DNA of 10,248 nt from an uncultured cyanobacterium. GTDB lineage: Bacteria; Cyanobacteriota; Cyanobacteriia; Cyanobacteriales; Geitlerinemataceae. The notes beneath the pieces were generated by a model that was not told the origin of the DNA, made no database searches, and worked only from the letters and a program-made list of their open reading frames with translations. Shown here in pieces: positions 1 through 6,447 of this stretch. The position numbers and the translations under genes are program-made. The stretch is taken from the NCBI GenBank assembly GCA_937121005.1, contig CAKZKB010000120.1, forward strand, positions 1 to 10,248. Direction: 5' to 3'. Positions within the stretch are counted from its first letter, which is position 1. Every line of letters starts with the position of its first letter.

Positions 1-3000
1 AGGTGTGGGATCCGGTGACGGTGCAGGAGTTGGATCCGGTGACGGCGTAGGTGTTGGATCCGGTGACGGTGTGGGAGTCGGTGGAGGAACGGAGATAATT
101 TGAATGCGATCGCTGTCTTGAGTATGAGTATAGAGGAATTCTTCGCCTAGAGAAATTGTCGATTCCGATGCAGTTCCGCGAGTAATTGTACCTGCGGTTC
201 CATTGGTAGCAGCGTCACCAACAATAAAAGGTATTACACCATCTCCGCCATGACGGATGACGATCGAACCACCGCCGGAAGAAATGCTGGCATCAATACC
301 ATTGCTATCAATAAATGACTCATTGAGGCGGACGAACCCATCAGTCGTAATATCGACATTTCCTCCCGTTCCAGTAGGGTTCTGAGTATCGATATATCCA
401 GTAACAACGCCATTGGTGGCATTCAGAGATACACCTTCAGGAGAAATAATGTTCTCAGTGTCAATGCGATCGCTAGCAGTGACATCAATTCCAGCATCGG
501 AATCGGACGTGGGACGAAGTTCGCCTAACACTTGCAAGTAATTTAACGGAGTCATCCCACCAACAACACCACCGATCGAGACGATACCATTATCGGCGTT
601 GACTTGCAACTCGTGCGAACCGTCGATCGTCCCCTCAAAAATAACATCTTGCATCCCAGACGTTTCAACAGTGACGTTACCTTCTAAAAACACATCGGAT
701 CCAAATTGAATAAAGTTTTCGTTAGTGGTAATGTTGTCACTGAGAGTAATTCCTGCCATCGCATCGAGGACGATCGAGCCACCAACATCTGCAAAAGAAA
801 GATTGTTAATCGCGGCTGAAGTTATACTTCCATTAGCAATTAAATTAATATCTCCTCCCGTACCGTTGCCAGAAGCGGCAATTAAAGCTCCCGAACTGGT
901 ATCGATATTACCATTTGTACTGGTAATCGCGATCGCTCCACTATCGCCAACAAATCCAGCCGAAAGCGTTGCTAACCCTCCAGCACTCTCATCTGGGTCG
1001 GGTCCCGACAAAACACTACTTGTCGAAATATCTCCCGGAGCGGAAATCGTGATGTTACCGCCGTTATTACCACCGATCGCGTTAGTAACACCGGAGGCAA
1101 TGTCGATCGCTCCTCCTATTGTCACAATAGAAATATCTCCCGCGTCGCCACCAGAACTCGAGGTAATATCTGCGGCTGTAATATTGCCGCCTGCTTCGAG
1201 ATCGATCGCCCCTCCCATGCCGTTTAAATTGGGAGCCGAAGCGTCGATCGCGCCTTCAATGGTAATATTTCCAGGAGCATCAATACTAACATTTCCACCT
1301 AGATTAGGAGCAGCAGAAATAATCGTATCGAGTAAAATATTGTTATTTGAAATAACATCTACGCTGCCACCACCAGATCGGATAGTTCCTGGTTCGTCAG
1401 ATAAAAAAGTTCCCACACCATCAAAACTTCCCGTTCCCGTACCGTCTAAGACGATCGTCCCTGGTGCTAGGGTTTCAATACTGCTACCCGTTTGCAACGC
1501 AATACCTGCACCACTGCTTCCCGTACTCGTTCCCGTAATTGCAATATTGCCTTGCTGAGACTCAACGGTAGAATTATCCAATACATTAACGCCAGCTGCA
1601 TTGTTTCCACCACTTTCGCCAGAGATGGTAATATCGCTAGTGGTAGAACTAATGTTACTACCACTCATTGCTACCCCAGCATTTTCACTGACATCTCCAG
1701 CAACACCTTCGAGATCGATCGCCCCACTTTCAGACGCGATCGTACTGAGTTCTATGAGAATACCGCGACTGGTATTTCCAGGATTTTCTGTCGCCATTCC
1801 CGCGATCGCAATATTGCCACTTTCCGTTGAAATCATGCTACCATCAACCCAATGTACGCCACTGGCATTGTCAACCGCTTCACCCGTTTGCGATCCAGTA
1901 AGATTGATATTTCCACTTGTTGTTGTTAGAGAAGCATCCGATCCGAAAATACCAAATCGACTTGACATTCCGGTAAGGTTGATGTCGCTATCGACAGTAG
2001 AAACTTCTGCATTTGTAGAGAGTCGAACTCCGGTATTATTAGAATTGAAGCTCGTTCCGCCTTGTCCGTCAATCGTGATGCTGTTGCTACTTGATTGCGC
2101 GATCGCCACTGAAGAGTTGTCAATAGAAATGCCGTGATTGTTTGGAGATGTTCCAATACCCGCACTGTTTCCAGAAATCGCGATCGCTCCTGTTTGGGTT
2201 TCGAGAATAGATCCAGAATCGATCGTAATACCGGAAGTAAATCCAGTGGTCAGATCTGTTTCGCCTGACAAGTTAATATTGCCTGTTGTTGTATTCAGTT
2301 GGCTGTTTGACATCCCGATCCCAATACGGCCGGTTACTGTATTTCCACCTGTTCCATTGCTATCGACGGTTGTTCCCGATAGGTCGATCGTTCCACCACT
2401 AGAAATATTCATATTTTCTGAAAAAATCCCAGTTCTTATACCGTTTCCAGTTGCACTTCCCATGATGCCAACATTGCCACTATCGCTGGTAATAGTGCTA
2501 TTTAATAAACGCACTCCAGCTTGCGGCCCAATCAAGTCTGCCGTTCCGACAATAGAAATATTTCCATTAGATATCGATATATTACTGTTTTGTATCGAGA
2601 CTCCCGATGCAGTCTCAGAACCGCTCCCTTCTACCGTACCAGTGATGCTAATATTGCCATTTTCACTTGAAACATTGAACTCCATAAAACCAGCAGCGAC
2701 ACCTGCATGACCGCCATTGCCTTGTAATTTTATGTCGCCATGCGTACTAGAAATTGCTCCCCAAAGGAAAAGACCTTGATTGTTATTGTTTGGTTGTCCT
2801 GAAGGATTGACCCCACCTTCACCCATCAGCATAATATTCCCTGTCGCAGAAGAAATTGTTGCCGTTTCCACAACTTCTACTCCGCGATGGAACTGACTAA
2901 ATCCTCCTGGAATATCAGCAATGGTTCCCACGATGTTAATATCGCCGCTTTCAGTTTGCACAGATCCTGCTACCAAGAGTCCTCTTACTGCATTTTCACC

Positions 3001-4848
3001 CGGTACGGTGTGGATAGAGGTAGCGTACCCTGCTTCGCCTACGAGATCGATCTGTCCTGATGAAGTCCGTAGTTGGCTATTTGCCTCAACTGAAATAGCG
3101 ACATGAAATGTGTTATCAAGGCCAAATCCGTGTAACATTATGTCACCTTCTTGAGTGTCAATGAGGCTGTTATGGCGAAAATCAATAGCTTCAGGGCCAT
3201 CTGCTGGTATGACCATTCCCGATGCAGTAAAATTGCCACCATTTGTATCAATTGTCGTAGAATCAGTAATCGTAGTCGAACCACCATTCGCCTCTAGTAC
3301 GATATGCAGGCGACCGCTTGTAGACATAATACTCGAACTTCCAATGCGGACACTTCCATCAGCAACTAACGAGAGAGTCGCATCGCCTCCCGATATTTTC
3401 TCAATCGTCCCTCCTTGTAAATTAATGATACCGTTACCGCTACCATCCCCTTCATCAAAAGGTACGGTTATTGTGCCGCTTGTTTCAATCCTCACATCTG
3501 TACCACTATTGAGAGCGTTTTCGATATCGTCGGTACTGACAAAACTATTAACGCCTGGAGGTGTAGGAGGACTGTCAGAAATAATGATAGTGTTGGGATC
3601 GAGAAGCCACTCTCCGGCTCGTACAGTGGCTCCAGAAACATCTAAATGGTTTAGTCCTGATGTTTCCACGAAGCCATATTCGCCTGCGGCGATCGTCGCG
3701 TAAAATTGAGTTGTACCGTCGGACCAAACAATAATCGTACTACCATTTTCTCCTGTAGGAAATGATGGTTCTGCAACGATTTGAGAATCGCGATCGACGA
3801 ATGTAAAATCGGCAGTGGGTAAGGTTCCTCCACCGCGAAAATCGCCGCCAATAAAAACGTTACTACCGCTTCCAGATGCGTCAATGCTGGCGTTGACAAG
3901 AGACAGACGATCGCCTAAAATTTGAACAGTAGGATTGTAGGGAGAAATGACATTTCCCCGATCGGAAACATCAACCGTTCCAGAGACGATCGCATTTCCC
4001 GTTTGCGGATCGATGGCAATTCCCGACCCAGTTATACCGATCGTCCCGTCAGCATTAACGTTAACACTGTTAACTTGTTCTCCTATTTCTCCAGTCAAGA
4101 GTTCTGGTAAAGATGAAGGGTCGATCGCTGACAACAAATTGTTTGTTGCAGGAACGAATTCCAAACTTAATAAATTTCCAGGAATGCTGAGACGGACAAC
4201 ATTTTCTCCCGGTACAGCGGCGATAGTTACGTTTCCTCCCGGTGTTTGCAAGGTTCCTGTATTGACGATCGTCCCTGCCAACAAACCGAGTTGATGTCCG
4301 AGAGAAACGGCTAAGTTTCCTTCGTTAATAAGAACACCCGATCGCATTCCCGAAAAGTCAAACGCATTTGGCGATCCGACTAAATTCCCCCAGTTGTTAC
4401 CTTCTATAGCACTGAACCAACCGTTTGCAAAGCCGATCCCCGTCGCGGTTGTGGCGGTGAAGTCTGCGGGGACATTCAAACTCGCATTGCTACCAAAAAT
4501 GATGCCAGCAGGATTCATTAAAAATAGGTTGGAGTTGCCACCCGTGACTTGAATGAGTCCGTCAATAACCGAAACATTGCCACCGACAACGCGACCCAAA
4601 ATATTATCGATGTTGGGTGTTGAATGGAAGTTAGCCACTTGACCCGCTTCCAGACCAAATTCCTGAAAACTGTGGAATAAATTGGCCCCATCTATTGCTA
4701 GTTGACCGCCAGTAATGTCGAGACGATCGCCTTCACCATTGACAACCGTTCCCGTACCGTCGGTGGCGGGAACGATGGGTTGACACTGTGCGCCTCTAGC
4801 CAAAGAAACGACCAGCAAAGGCGCGATCGCGATAATTTTTGCGTTCAT
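1..4848 (-). CDS. Filamentous-haemagglutinin-type adhesin (TpsA-like, two-partner secretion), 3' end outside window
   Basis: At least 1616 residues; the frame is open without a stop from the ATG at 4848 to base 1 and continues outside. Residues 1-22 look like a short export signal (MNAKIIAIAPLLVVSLARG, then AQC). Residues about 30-145 match the haemagglutination-activity/TPS domain: LFHSFQEFGLEAGQ (57-70), NILGRVVGGNVSVIDG (82-97) and NLFLMNPAGIIFG (107-119) are family hallmarks that guide export through a TpsB pore. WLLDPN (414-419) is another recurrent motif of cyanobacterial members. The middle is a Gly/Asn/Ser/Thr-rich, beta-helix-like repeat region. GGSIVIRHGGDGVIPFIVGD and then TAGTITRG (around 1526-1554) is the typical C-terminal block, followed by a Pro/Thr/Ser/Asp linker from 1588. 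An in-frame TAA at 4882-4884 limits the start; AGGGA lies 13 bases before the ATG, a rather long spacing. Expected role: surface adhesion or aggregation. The family is certain; the ligand is unknown. Confidence 0.93.
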   Translation of the reverse strand, partial: MNAKIIAIAPLLVVSLARGAQCQPIVPATDGTGTVVNGEGDRLDITGGQLAIDGANLFHSFQEFGLEAGQVANFHSTPNIDNILGRVVGGNVSVIDGLIQVTGGNSNLFLMNPAGIIFGSNASLNVPADFTATTATGIGFANGWFSAIEGNNWGNLVGSPNAFDFSGMRSGVLINEGNLAVSLGHQLGLLAGTIVNTGTLQTPGGNVTIAAVPGENVVRLSIPGNLLSLEFVPATNNLLSAIDPSSLPELLTGEIGEQVNSVNVNADGTIGITGSGIAIDPQTGNAIVSGTVDVSDRGNVISPYNPTVQILGDRLSLVNASIDASGSGSNVFIGGDFRGGGTLPTADFTFVDRDSQIVAEPSFPTGENGSTIIVWSDGTTQFYATIAAGEYGFVETSGLNHLDVSGATVRAGEWLLDPNTIIISDSPPTPPGVNSFVSTDDIENALNSGTDVRIETSGTITVPFDEGDGSGNGIINLQGGTIEKISGGDATLSLVADGSVRIGSSSIMSTSGRLHIVLEANGGSTTITDSTTIDTNGGNFTASGMVIPADGPEAIDFRHNSLIDTQEGDIMLHGFGLDNTFHVAISVEANSQLRTSSGQIDLVGEAGYATSIHTVPGENAVRGLLVAGSVQTESGDINIVGTIADIPGGFSQFHRGVEVVETATISSATGNIMLMGEGGVNPSGQPNNNNQGLFLWGAISSTHGDIKLQGNGGHAGVAAGFMEFNVSSENGNISITGTVEGSGSETASGVSIQNSNISISNGNISIVGTADLIGPQAGVRLLNSTITSDSGNVGIMGSATGNGIRTGIFSENMNISSGGTIDLSGTTVDSNGTGGNTVTGRIGIGMSNSQLNTTTGNINLSGETDLTTGFTSGITIDSGSILETQTGAIAISGNSAGIGTSPNNHGISIDNSSVAIAQSSSNSITIDGQGGTSFNSNNTGVRLSTNAEVSTVDSDINLTGMSSRFGIFGSDASLTTTSGNINLTGSQTGEAVDNASGVHWVDGSMISTESGNIAIAGMATENPGNTSRGILIELSTIASESGAIDLEGVAGDVSENAGVAMSGSNISSTTSDITISGESGGNNAAGVNVLDNSTVESQQGNIAITGTSTGSSGAGIALQTGSSIETLAPGTIVLDGTGTGSFDGVGTFLSDEPGTIRSGGGSVDVISNNNILLDTIISAAPNLGGNVSIDAPGNITIEGAIDASAPNLNGMGGAIDLEAGGNITAADITSSSGGDAGDISIVTIGGAIDIASGVTNAIGGNNGGNITISAPGDISTSSVLSGPDPDESAGGLATLSAGFVGDSGAIAITSTNGNIDTSSGALIAASGNGTGGDINLIANGSITSAAINNLSFADVGGSIVLDAMAGITLSDNITTNENFIQFGSDVFLEGNVTVETSGMQDVIFEGTIDGSHELQVNADNGIVSIGGVVGGMTPLNYLQVLGELRPTSDSDAGIDVTASDRIDTENIISPEGVSLNATNGVVTGYIDTQNPTGTGGNVDITTDGFVRLNESFIDSNGIDASISSGGGSIVIRHGGDGVIPFIVGDAATNGTAGTITRGTASESTISLGEEFLYTHTQDSDRIQIISVPPPTPTPSPDPTPTPSPDPTPAPSPDPTP
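8..79 (-). repeat. 24-bp tandem repeat coding for a proline-rich linker
   Basis: Three contiguous 24-bp units (8-31, 32-55, 56-79) each begin GGATCCGGTGACGG on the plus strand; bases 1-7 look like the end of a further unit, so the array may extend past the left edge. Twenty-four bases is eight codons, so gain or loss of a unit keeps the frame. The encoded unit is of the PTPSPDPT type, giving an extended, charged-proline stalk after the adhesin's conserved C-terminal block. Confidence 0.85.
1500..3160 (-). repeat. Degenerate internal repeats of the adhesin (about 25-35 residues each)
   Basis: Within the adhesin, a motif of the form S-x-x-G-N-I-x-I-x-G, followed by a variable Gly/Ser/Thr-rich part and then G-[VI]-x-[IL]-x-x-S-x-[IV], recurs through this stretch. 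Successive Gly-Asn-Ile codon triplets occur for example near 1543, 1630, 1810, 1906, 2557, 2650 and 2833, giving spacings of 75-105 bases. This fits the rungs of a right-handed beta-helix as in other TpsA proteins. Boundaries are approximate and set by eye. Confidence 0.7.
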
Positions 4849-4870
4849 GGCTGATAGATATTCCCTGCTA

Positions 4871-4900
4871 AGGTGTGCTACTTAAGAAAATAGCACACCT
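4871..4900 (-). promoter_or_regulatory. Perfect 10-bp inverted repeat in the adhesin leader
   Basis: AGGTGTGCTA (4871-4880) and TAGCACACCT (4891-4900) are exact reverse complements around a 10-base loop containing CTTAAG. The element lies between the stop of the upstream PEP-CTERM gene (4918) and the adhesin ATG (4848), and ends four bases before the adhesin's AGGGA. Neither strand has a T run after the stem, so it is not a standard intrinsic terminator. It could be an mRNA stability or processing hairpin, a translation-controlling structure, or a protein-binding operator. The structure is seen directly; the role is open. Confidence 0.65.
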
Positions 4901-4910
4901 GTGTTCCTTA

Positions 4911-5027
4911 AATCGAGTTAAGAAAGTTTACGGGAGTAACACCACCCCAATGCAGTGGCGATCGCCGTTCCCAACAAGATAGAAGGTTCGGGAACATCTC
5001 GAGATGGAGTGACAATACGAACGCCAT
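4911..5027 (-). repeat. 3' copy of a duplicated segment shared by the two PEP-CTERM genes (copy A)
   Basis: Aligned by eye with 5724-5840, these 117 bases differ at seven positions and have no gaps. They cover the stop codon and the codons for the PEP-CTERM anchor and the preceding GVRIVTPSR. The identity is far above that of the middle parts of the two genes, so this segment marks recent duplication, gene conversion or strong constraint. Confidence 0.85.
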
Positions 5028-5667
5028 AGTTTTCATCGGGATCGACATTATCTCCATAAAAACTATCGTTTGCTGTCGCTAGAAAAAGATAGCGAGCCAT
5101 GTCAGGAACAATAACCGATTGTAACGCAGCAGTTGAGATAGCGAAATCTTCGGAGATATCTGTTGATACTCCTCCTCGATAAGTATCGAATGTTACAACA
5201 TCCAAATCCGAACTCGCAAGGTCGATCGCTCCCGGTACGCGATTTAAGTTATCGCTGGAGAGTAATTCGTTGCTGCTGCTGAAAATCCCCGTTATCCCTC
5301 CAGCAATGTCTACAATGTCATTCCCATGAAACGAGAAATTTCCTAACGCTTGTAGGAAAATCTCATCTCCTGAAGCGACATTCAGGGTTGACAAGTCCAA
5401 GATGAGCGGATTGGTTGCAAACGGATCTTCATTGGTTAGGCGAAAGGTCGATTTTGGATCGAGAGAAAAAGTGAAAGTTGTCAAAATGTCACCGGAAGTG
5501 AAGTTCACCACATCGCCTTCTTGTGCTTCTTCCGGAGTTTCAACTGGCATATCTAGAAATACAGGCGGAGGTTGGTTCGATGTGTCAAGTTGTGCATTAG
5601 CACTGGTAGGAACAGCGATCGCGGCTCCGATGATTGCAGTAGCAATAGCAAATTGAAGTCGAAACAT
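4918..5667 (-). CDS. PEP-CTERM sorting-domain protein, paralogue 1 (possible LecA-like domain)
   Basis: 249 residues. Residues 1-25 form a signal peptide with an ANA cleavage site. Residues 26-64 are an acidic, proline-containing insert (QPPPVFLDMPVETPEEAQE) absent from the neighbouring paralogue. The core (65-220) is a beta-rich secreted domain with DPFATNPLILDLSTLNVASG, then FLQALGNF, FSSSNELL and a late acidic loop NDSFYGDNVDPDENYGVRI. The C-terminus is a complete PEP-CTERM signal: VPEP (225-228), a hydrophobic helix, and a basic tail (YSRKLS). In bacteria with an exosortase this tail is recognised and removed, and the protein goes to the surface or extracellular matrix. The start has AGGAG six bases or so ahead, within a leader shared with the paralogue. 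The acidic loop and GD-[EQ]-I-F-L pattern recall LecA/PA-IL-type calcium-dependent lectins, a by-eye similarity only. It sits 69 bases before the adhesin gene, probably in one transcript. Confidence 0.9.
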   Translation of the reverse strand: MFRLQFAIATAIIGAAIAVPTSANAQLDTSNQPPPVFLDMPVETPEEAQEGDVVNFTSGDILTTFTFSLDPKSTFRLTNEDPFATNPLILDLSTLNVASGDEIFLQALGNFSFHGNDIVDIAGGITGIFSSSNELLSSDNLNRVPGAIDLASSDLDVVTFDTYRGGVSTDISEDFAISTAALQSVIVPDMARYLFLATANDSFYGDNVDPDENYGVRIVTPSRDVPEPSILLGTAIATALGWCYSRKLS

Positions 5668-5695
5668 GGTAGTCTCCTAGTTAAGTTAAGTTAAC
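5668..5695 (-). promoter_or_regulatory. Leader with TTAAC triplication and ribosome binding site, copy A
   Basis: On the minus strand this reads GTTAACTTAACTTAAC followed by TAGGAGAC and then the ATG. Aligned with the leader of the paralogue (6364-6391), 24 of 28 bases agree by eye, so the duplication included the translation start region. AGGAG is well placed for the ATG at 5667. The TTAAC units repeat every five bases and could be a binding site, but no promoter boxes are evident. Confidence 0.6.
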
Positions 5696-5723
5696 GATGT
5701 TGTTCCCGTACTATGGGTAGCAA

Positions 5724-5840
5724 AATCGAGTTAAGAACGTTTGCGCGAGTAACGCCACCCCAATGCAGTGGCGATCGCGGTTCCCAACAAAATAGAAGGT
5801 TCGGGAACATATCGAGATGGAGTGACAATACGAACGCCAT
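5724..5840 (-). repeat. 3' copy of a duplicated segment shared by the two PEP-CTERM genes (copy B)
   Basis: Counterpart of 4911-5027, with seven mismatches over 117 bases and no gaps. It spans the 3' end of the second PEP-CTERM gene, including its PEP-CTERM anchor. It begins a few bases beyond the stop codon, so the shared stretch is not limited to coding sequence. Confidence 0.85.
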
Positions 5841-6363
5841 AATCGCCATCTGGATCGTGATTGTCACCATTGAAGCGATCGGGAGTTCCGATGAACAGAT
5901 ATTGAGCCTCGTTAGGAACAATGGCGGTTATACTTACAGTAGGAATTCCAAAGTCCTCTTCGATATTGGTTGGAAATCCACCAATCCCCGTCGGACTTGT
6001 TATTGGCGATCGCTGCCGAGATGTAACAGCATCAAGTGCACCTGGAACTCGTTGAAACACATCTGAAGGCAAAAGCTCGTTGGTAGAACTAAACACACCA
6101 ACCATCACATTAGAGCCATCTCCAAAAGCACCACCGACTGCATAATCGCCGAGTGCTTGTAGAAAAATTTCCTGACCGGAACTAACTCCTATGTCAGATA
6201 AATCGAGAATGAATGGATCGACTGCAAATGGATCCCGATTTGTTCGTAGAAAAGTCGCTTTGGGATTGAGAGAGTAAGTAAACGATGCGGCATTTGCCGT
6301 TACAGGAATGGAGATCGCGGCTCCAATAATAGCAAGCGCGACAGCAGATTGAATGCGAAACAC
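5731..6363 (-). CDS. PEP-CTERM sorting-domain protein, paralogue 2 (possible LecA-like domain)
   Basis: 210 residues, starting at GTG (6361-6363) with AGGAG six bases upstream; the leader and start match the ATG-started paralogue, which supports this start. Residues 1-25 are a signal peptide ending ANA. The core lacks the 38-residue acidic/proline insert of the paralogue and goes straight into FTYSLNPKATF, then DPFAVDPFILDLSDIGVSSG, IFLQALGDY, FSSTNELL and the acidic loop DRFNGDNHDPDGDYGVRI. The end is VPEP (186-189), a hydrophobic helix and an Arg/Lys tail (YSRKRS): a canonical exosortase signal. The middle (about 72-150) differs strongly from the paralogue while the ends are nearly identical. 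Expected location is the cell surface or sheath. The ligand is unknown; a calcium-dependent lectin-like fold is a guess from the GDN-x-D-x-D loop. It follows the FecR/TPR gene by 68 bases. Confidence 0.9.
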   Translation of the reverse strand: MFRIQSAVALAIIGAAISIPVTANAASFTYSLNPKATFLRTNRDPFAVDPFILDLSDIGVSSGQEIFLQALGDYAVGGAFGDGSNVMVGVFSSTNELLPSDVFQRVPGALDAVTSRQRSPITSPTGIGGFPTNIEEDFGIPTVSITAIVPNEAQYLFIGTPDRFNGDNHDPDGDYGVRIVTPSRYVPEPSILLGTAIATALGWRYSRKRS

Positions 6364-6391
6364 GATCGTCTCCTAGTTAAATTGAGTTAAC
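6364..6391 (-). promoter_or_regulatory. Leader with TTAAC units and ribosome binding site, copy B
   Basis: The minus strand reads GTTAACTCAATTTAAC, then TAGGAGAC, then GATC and the GTG start at 6363. It agrees with copy A (5668-5695) at 24 of 28 bases; the middle TTAAC unit is degraded here. AGGAG sits six bases before the GTG and settles this non-ATG start. Confidence 0.6.
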
Positions 6392-6400
6392 AGCAGTGTC

Positions 6401-6447
6401 GAGGGAAAAGATATGCTTTAAAAAAACATATCTACGAATTGTCCCTC
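6401..6447 (-). terminator. Nested inverted repeat over the FecR/TPR stop codon, possible weak terminator
   Basis: Outer arms GAGGGA (6401-6406) and TCCCTC (6442-6447) enclose inner arms AGATATG (6409-6415) and CATATCT (6427-6433). In the direction of transcription the inner stem is followed by TTTT and has a T-rich loop. The inner stem is A/T-rich and short, so termination would be weak. It overlaps the TAG at 6432-6434, so ribosomes finishing the FecR/TPR gene would melt it. It may make PEP-CTERM expression differ from that of the upstream genes. Confidence 0.4.

Noticed and set aside
8..79. CRISPR array or mobile-element end at the left edge
   Set aside because: Units are contiguous without spacers, are a multiple of three bases and encode a regular PTPSPDPT linker in frame with the adhesin.
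725..4294. A chain of long plus-strand open frames (725-1558, 1601-2137, 2138-2710, 3155-3703, 3947-4294), all in the same frame, opposite the adhesin
   Set aside because: Translations are low-complexity Ile/Pro/Ser/Val-rich strings with no family resemblance. They are explained by the repetitive Gly/Asn/Ser/Thr codons of the adhesin read on the other strand, whose frame is fully open and clearly recognisable.
4871..4900. Intrinsic terminator between the PEP-CTERM gene and the adhesin
   Set aside because: The stem is perfect, but no T run follows it on either strand, so I kept it only as a structural or regulatory element.
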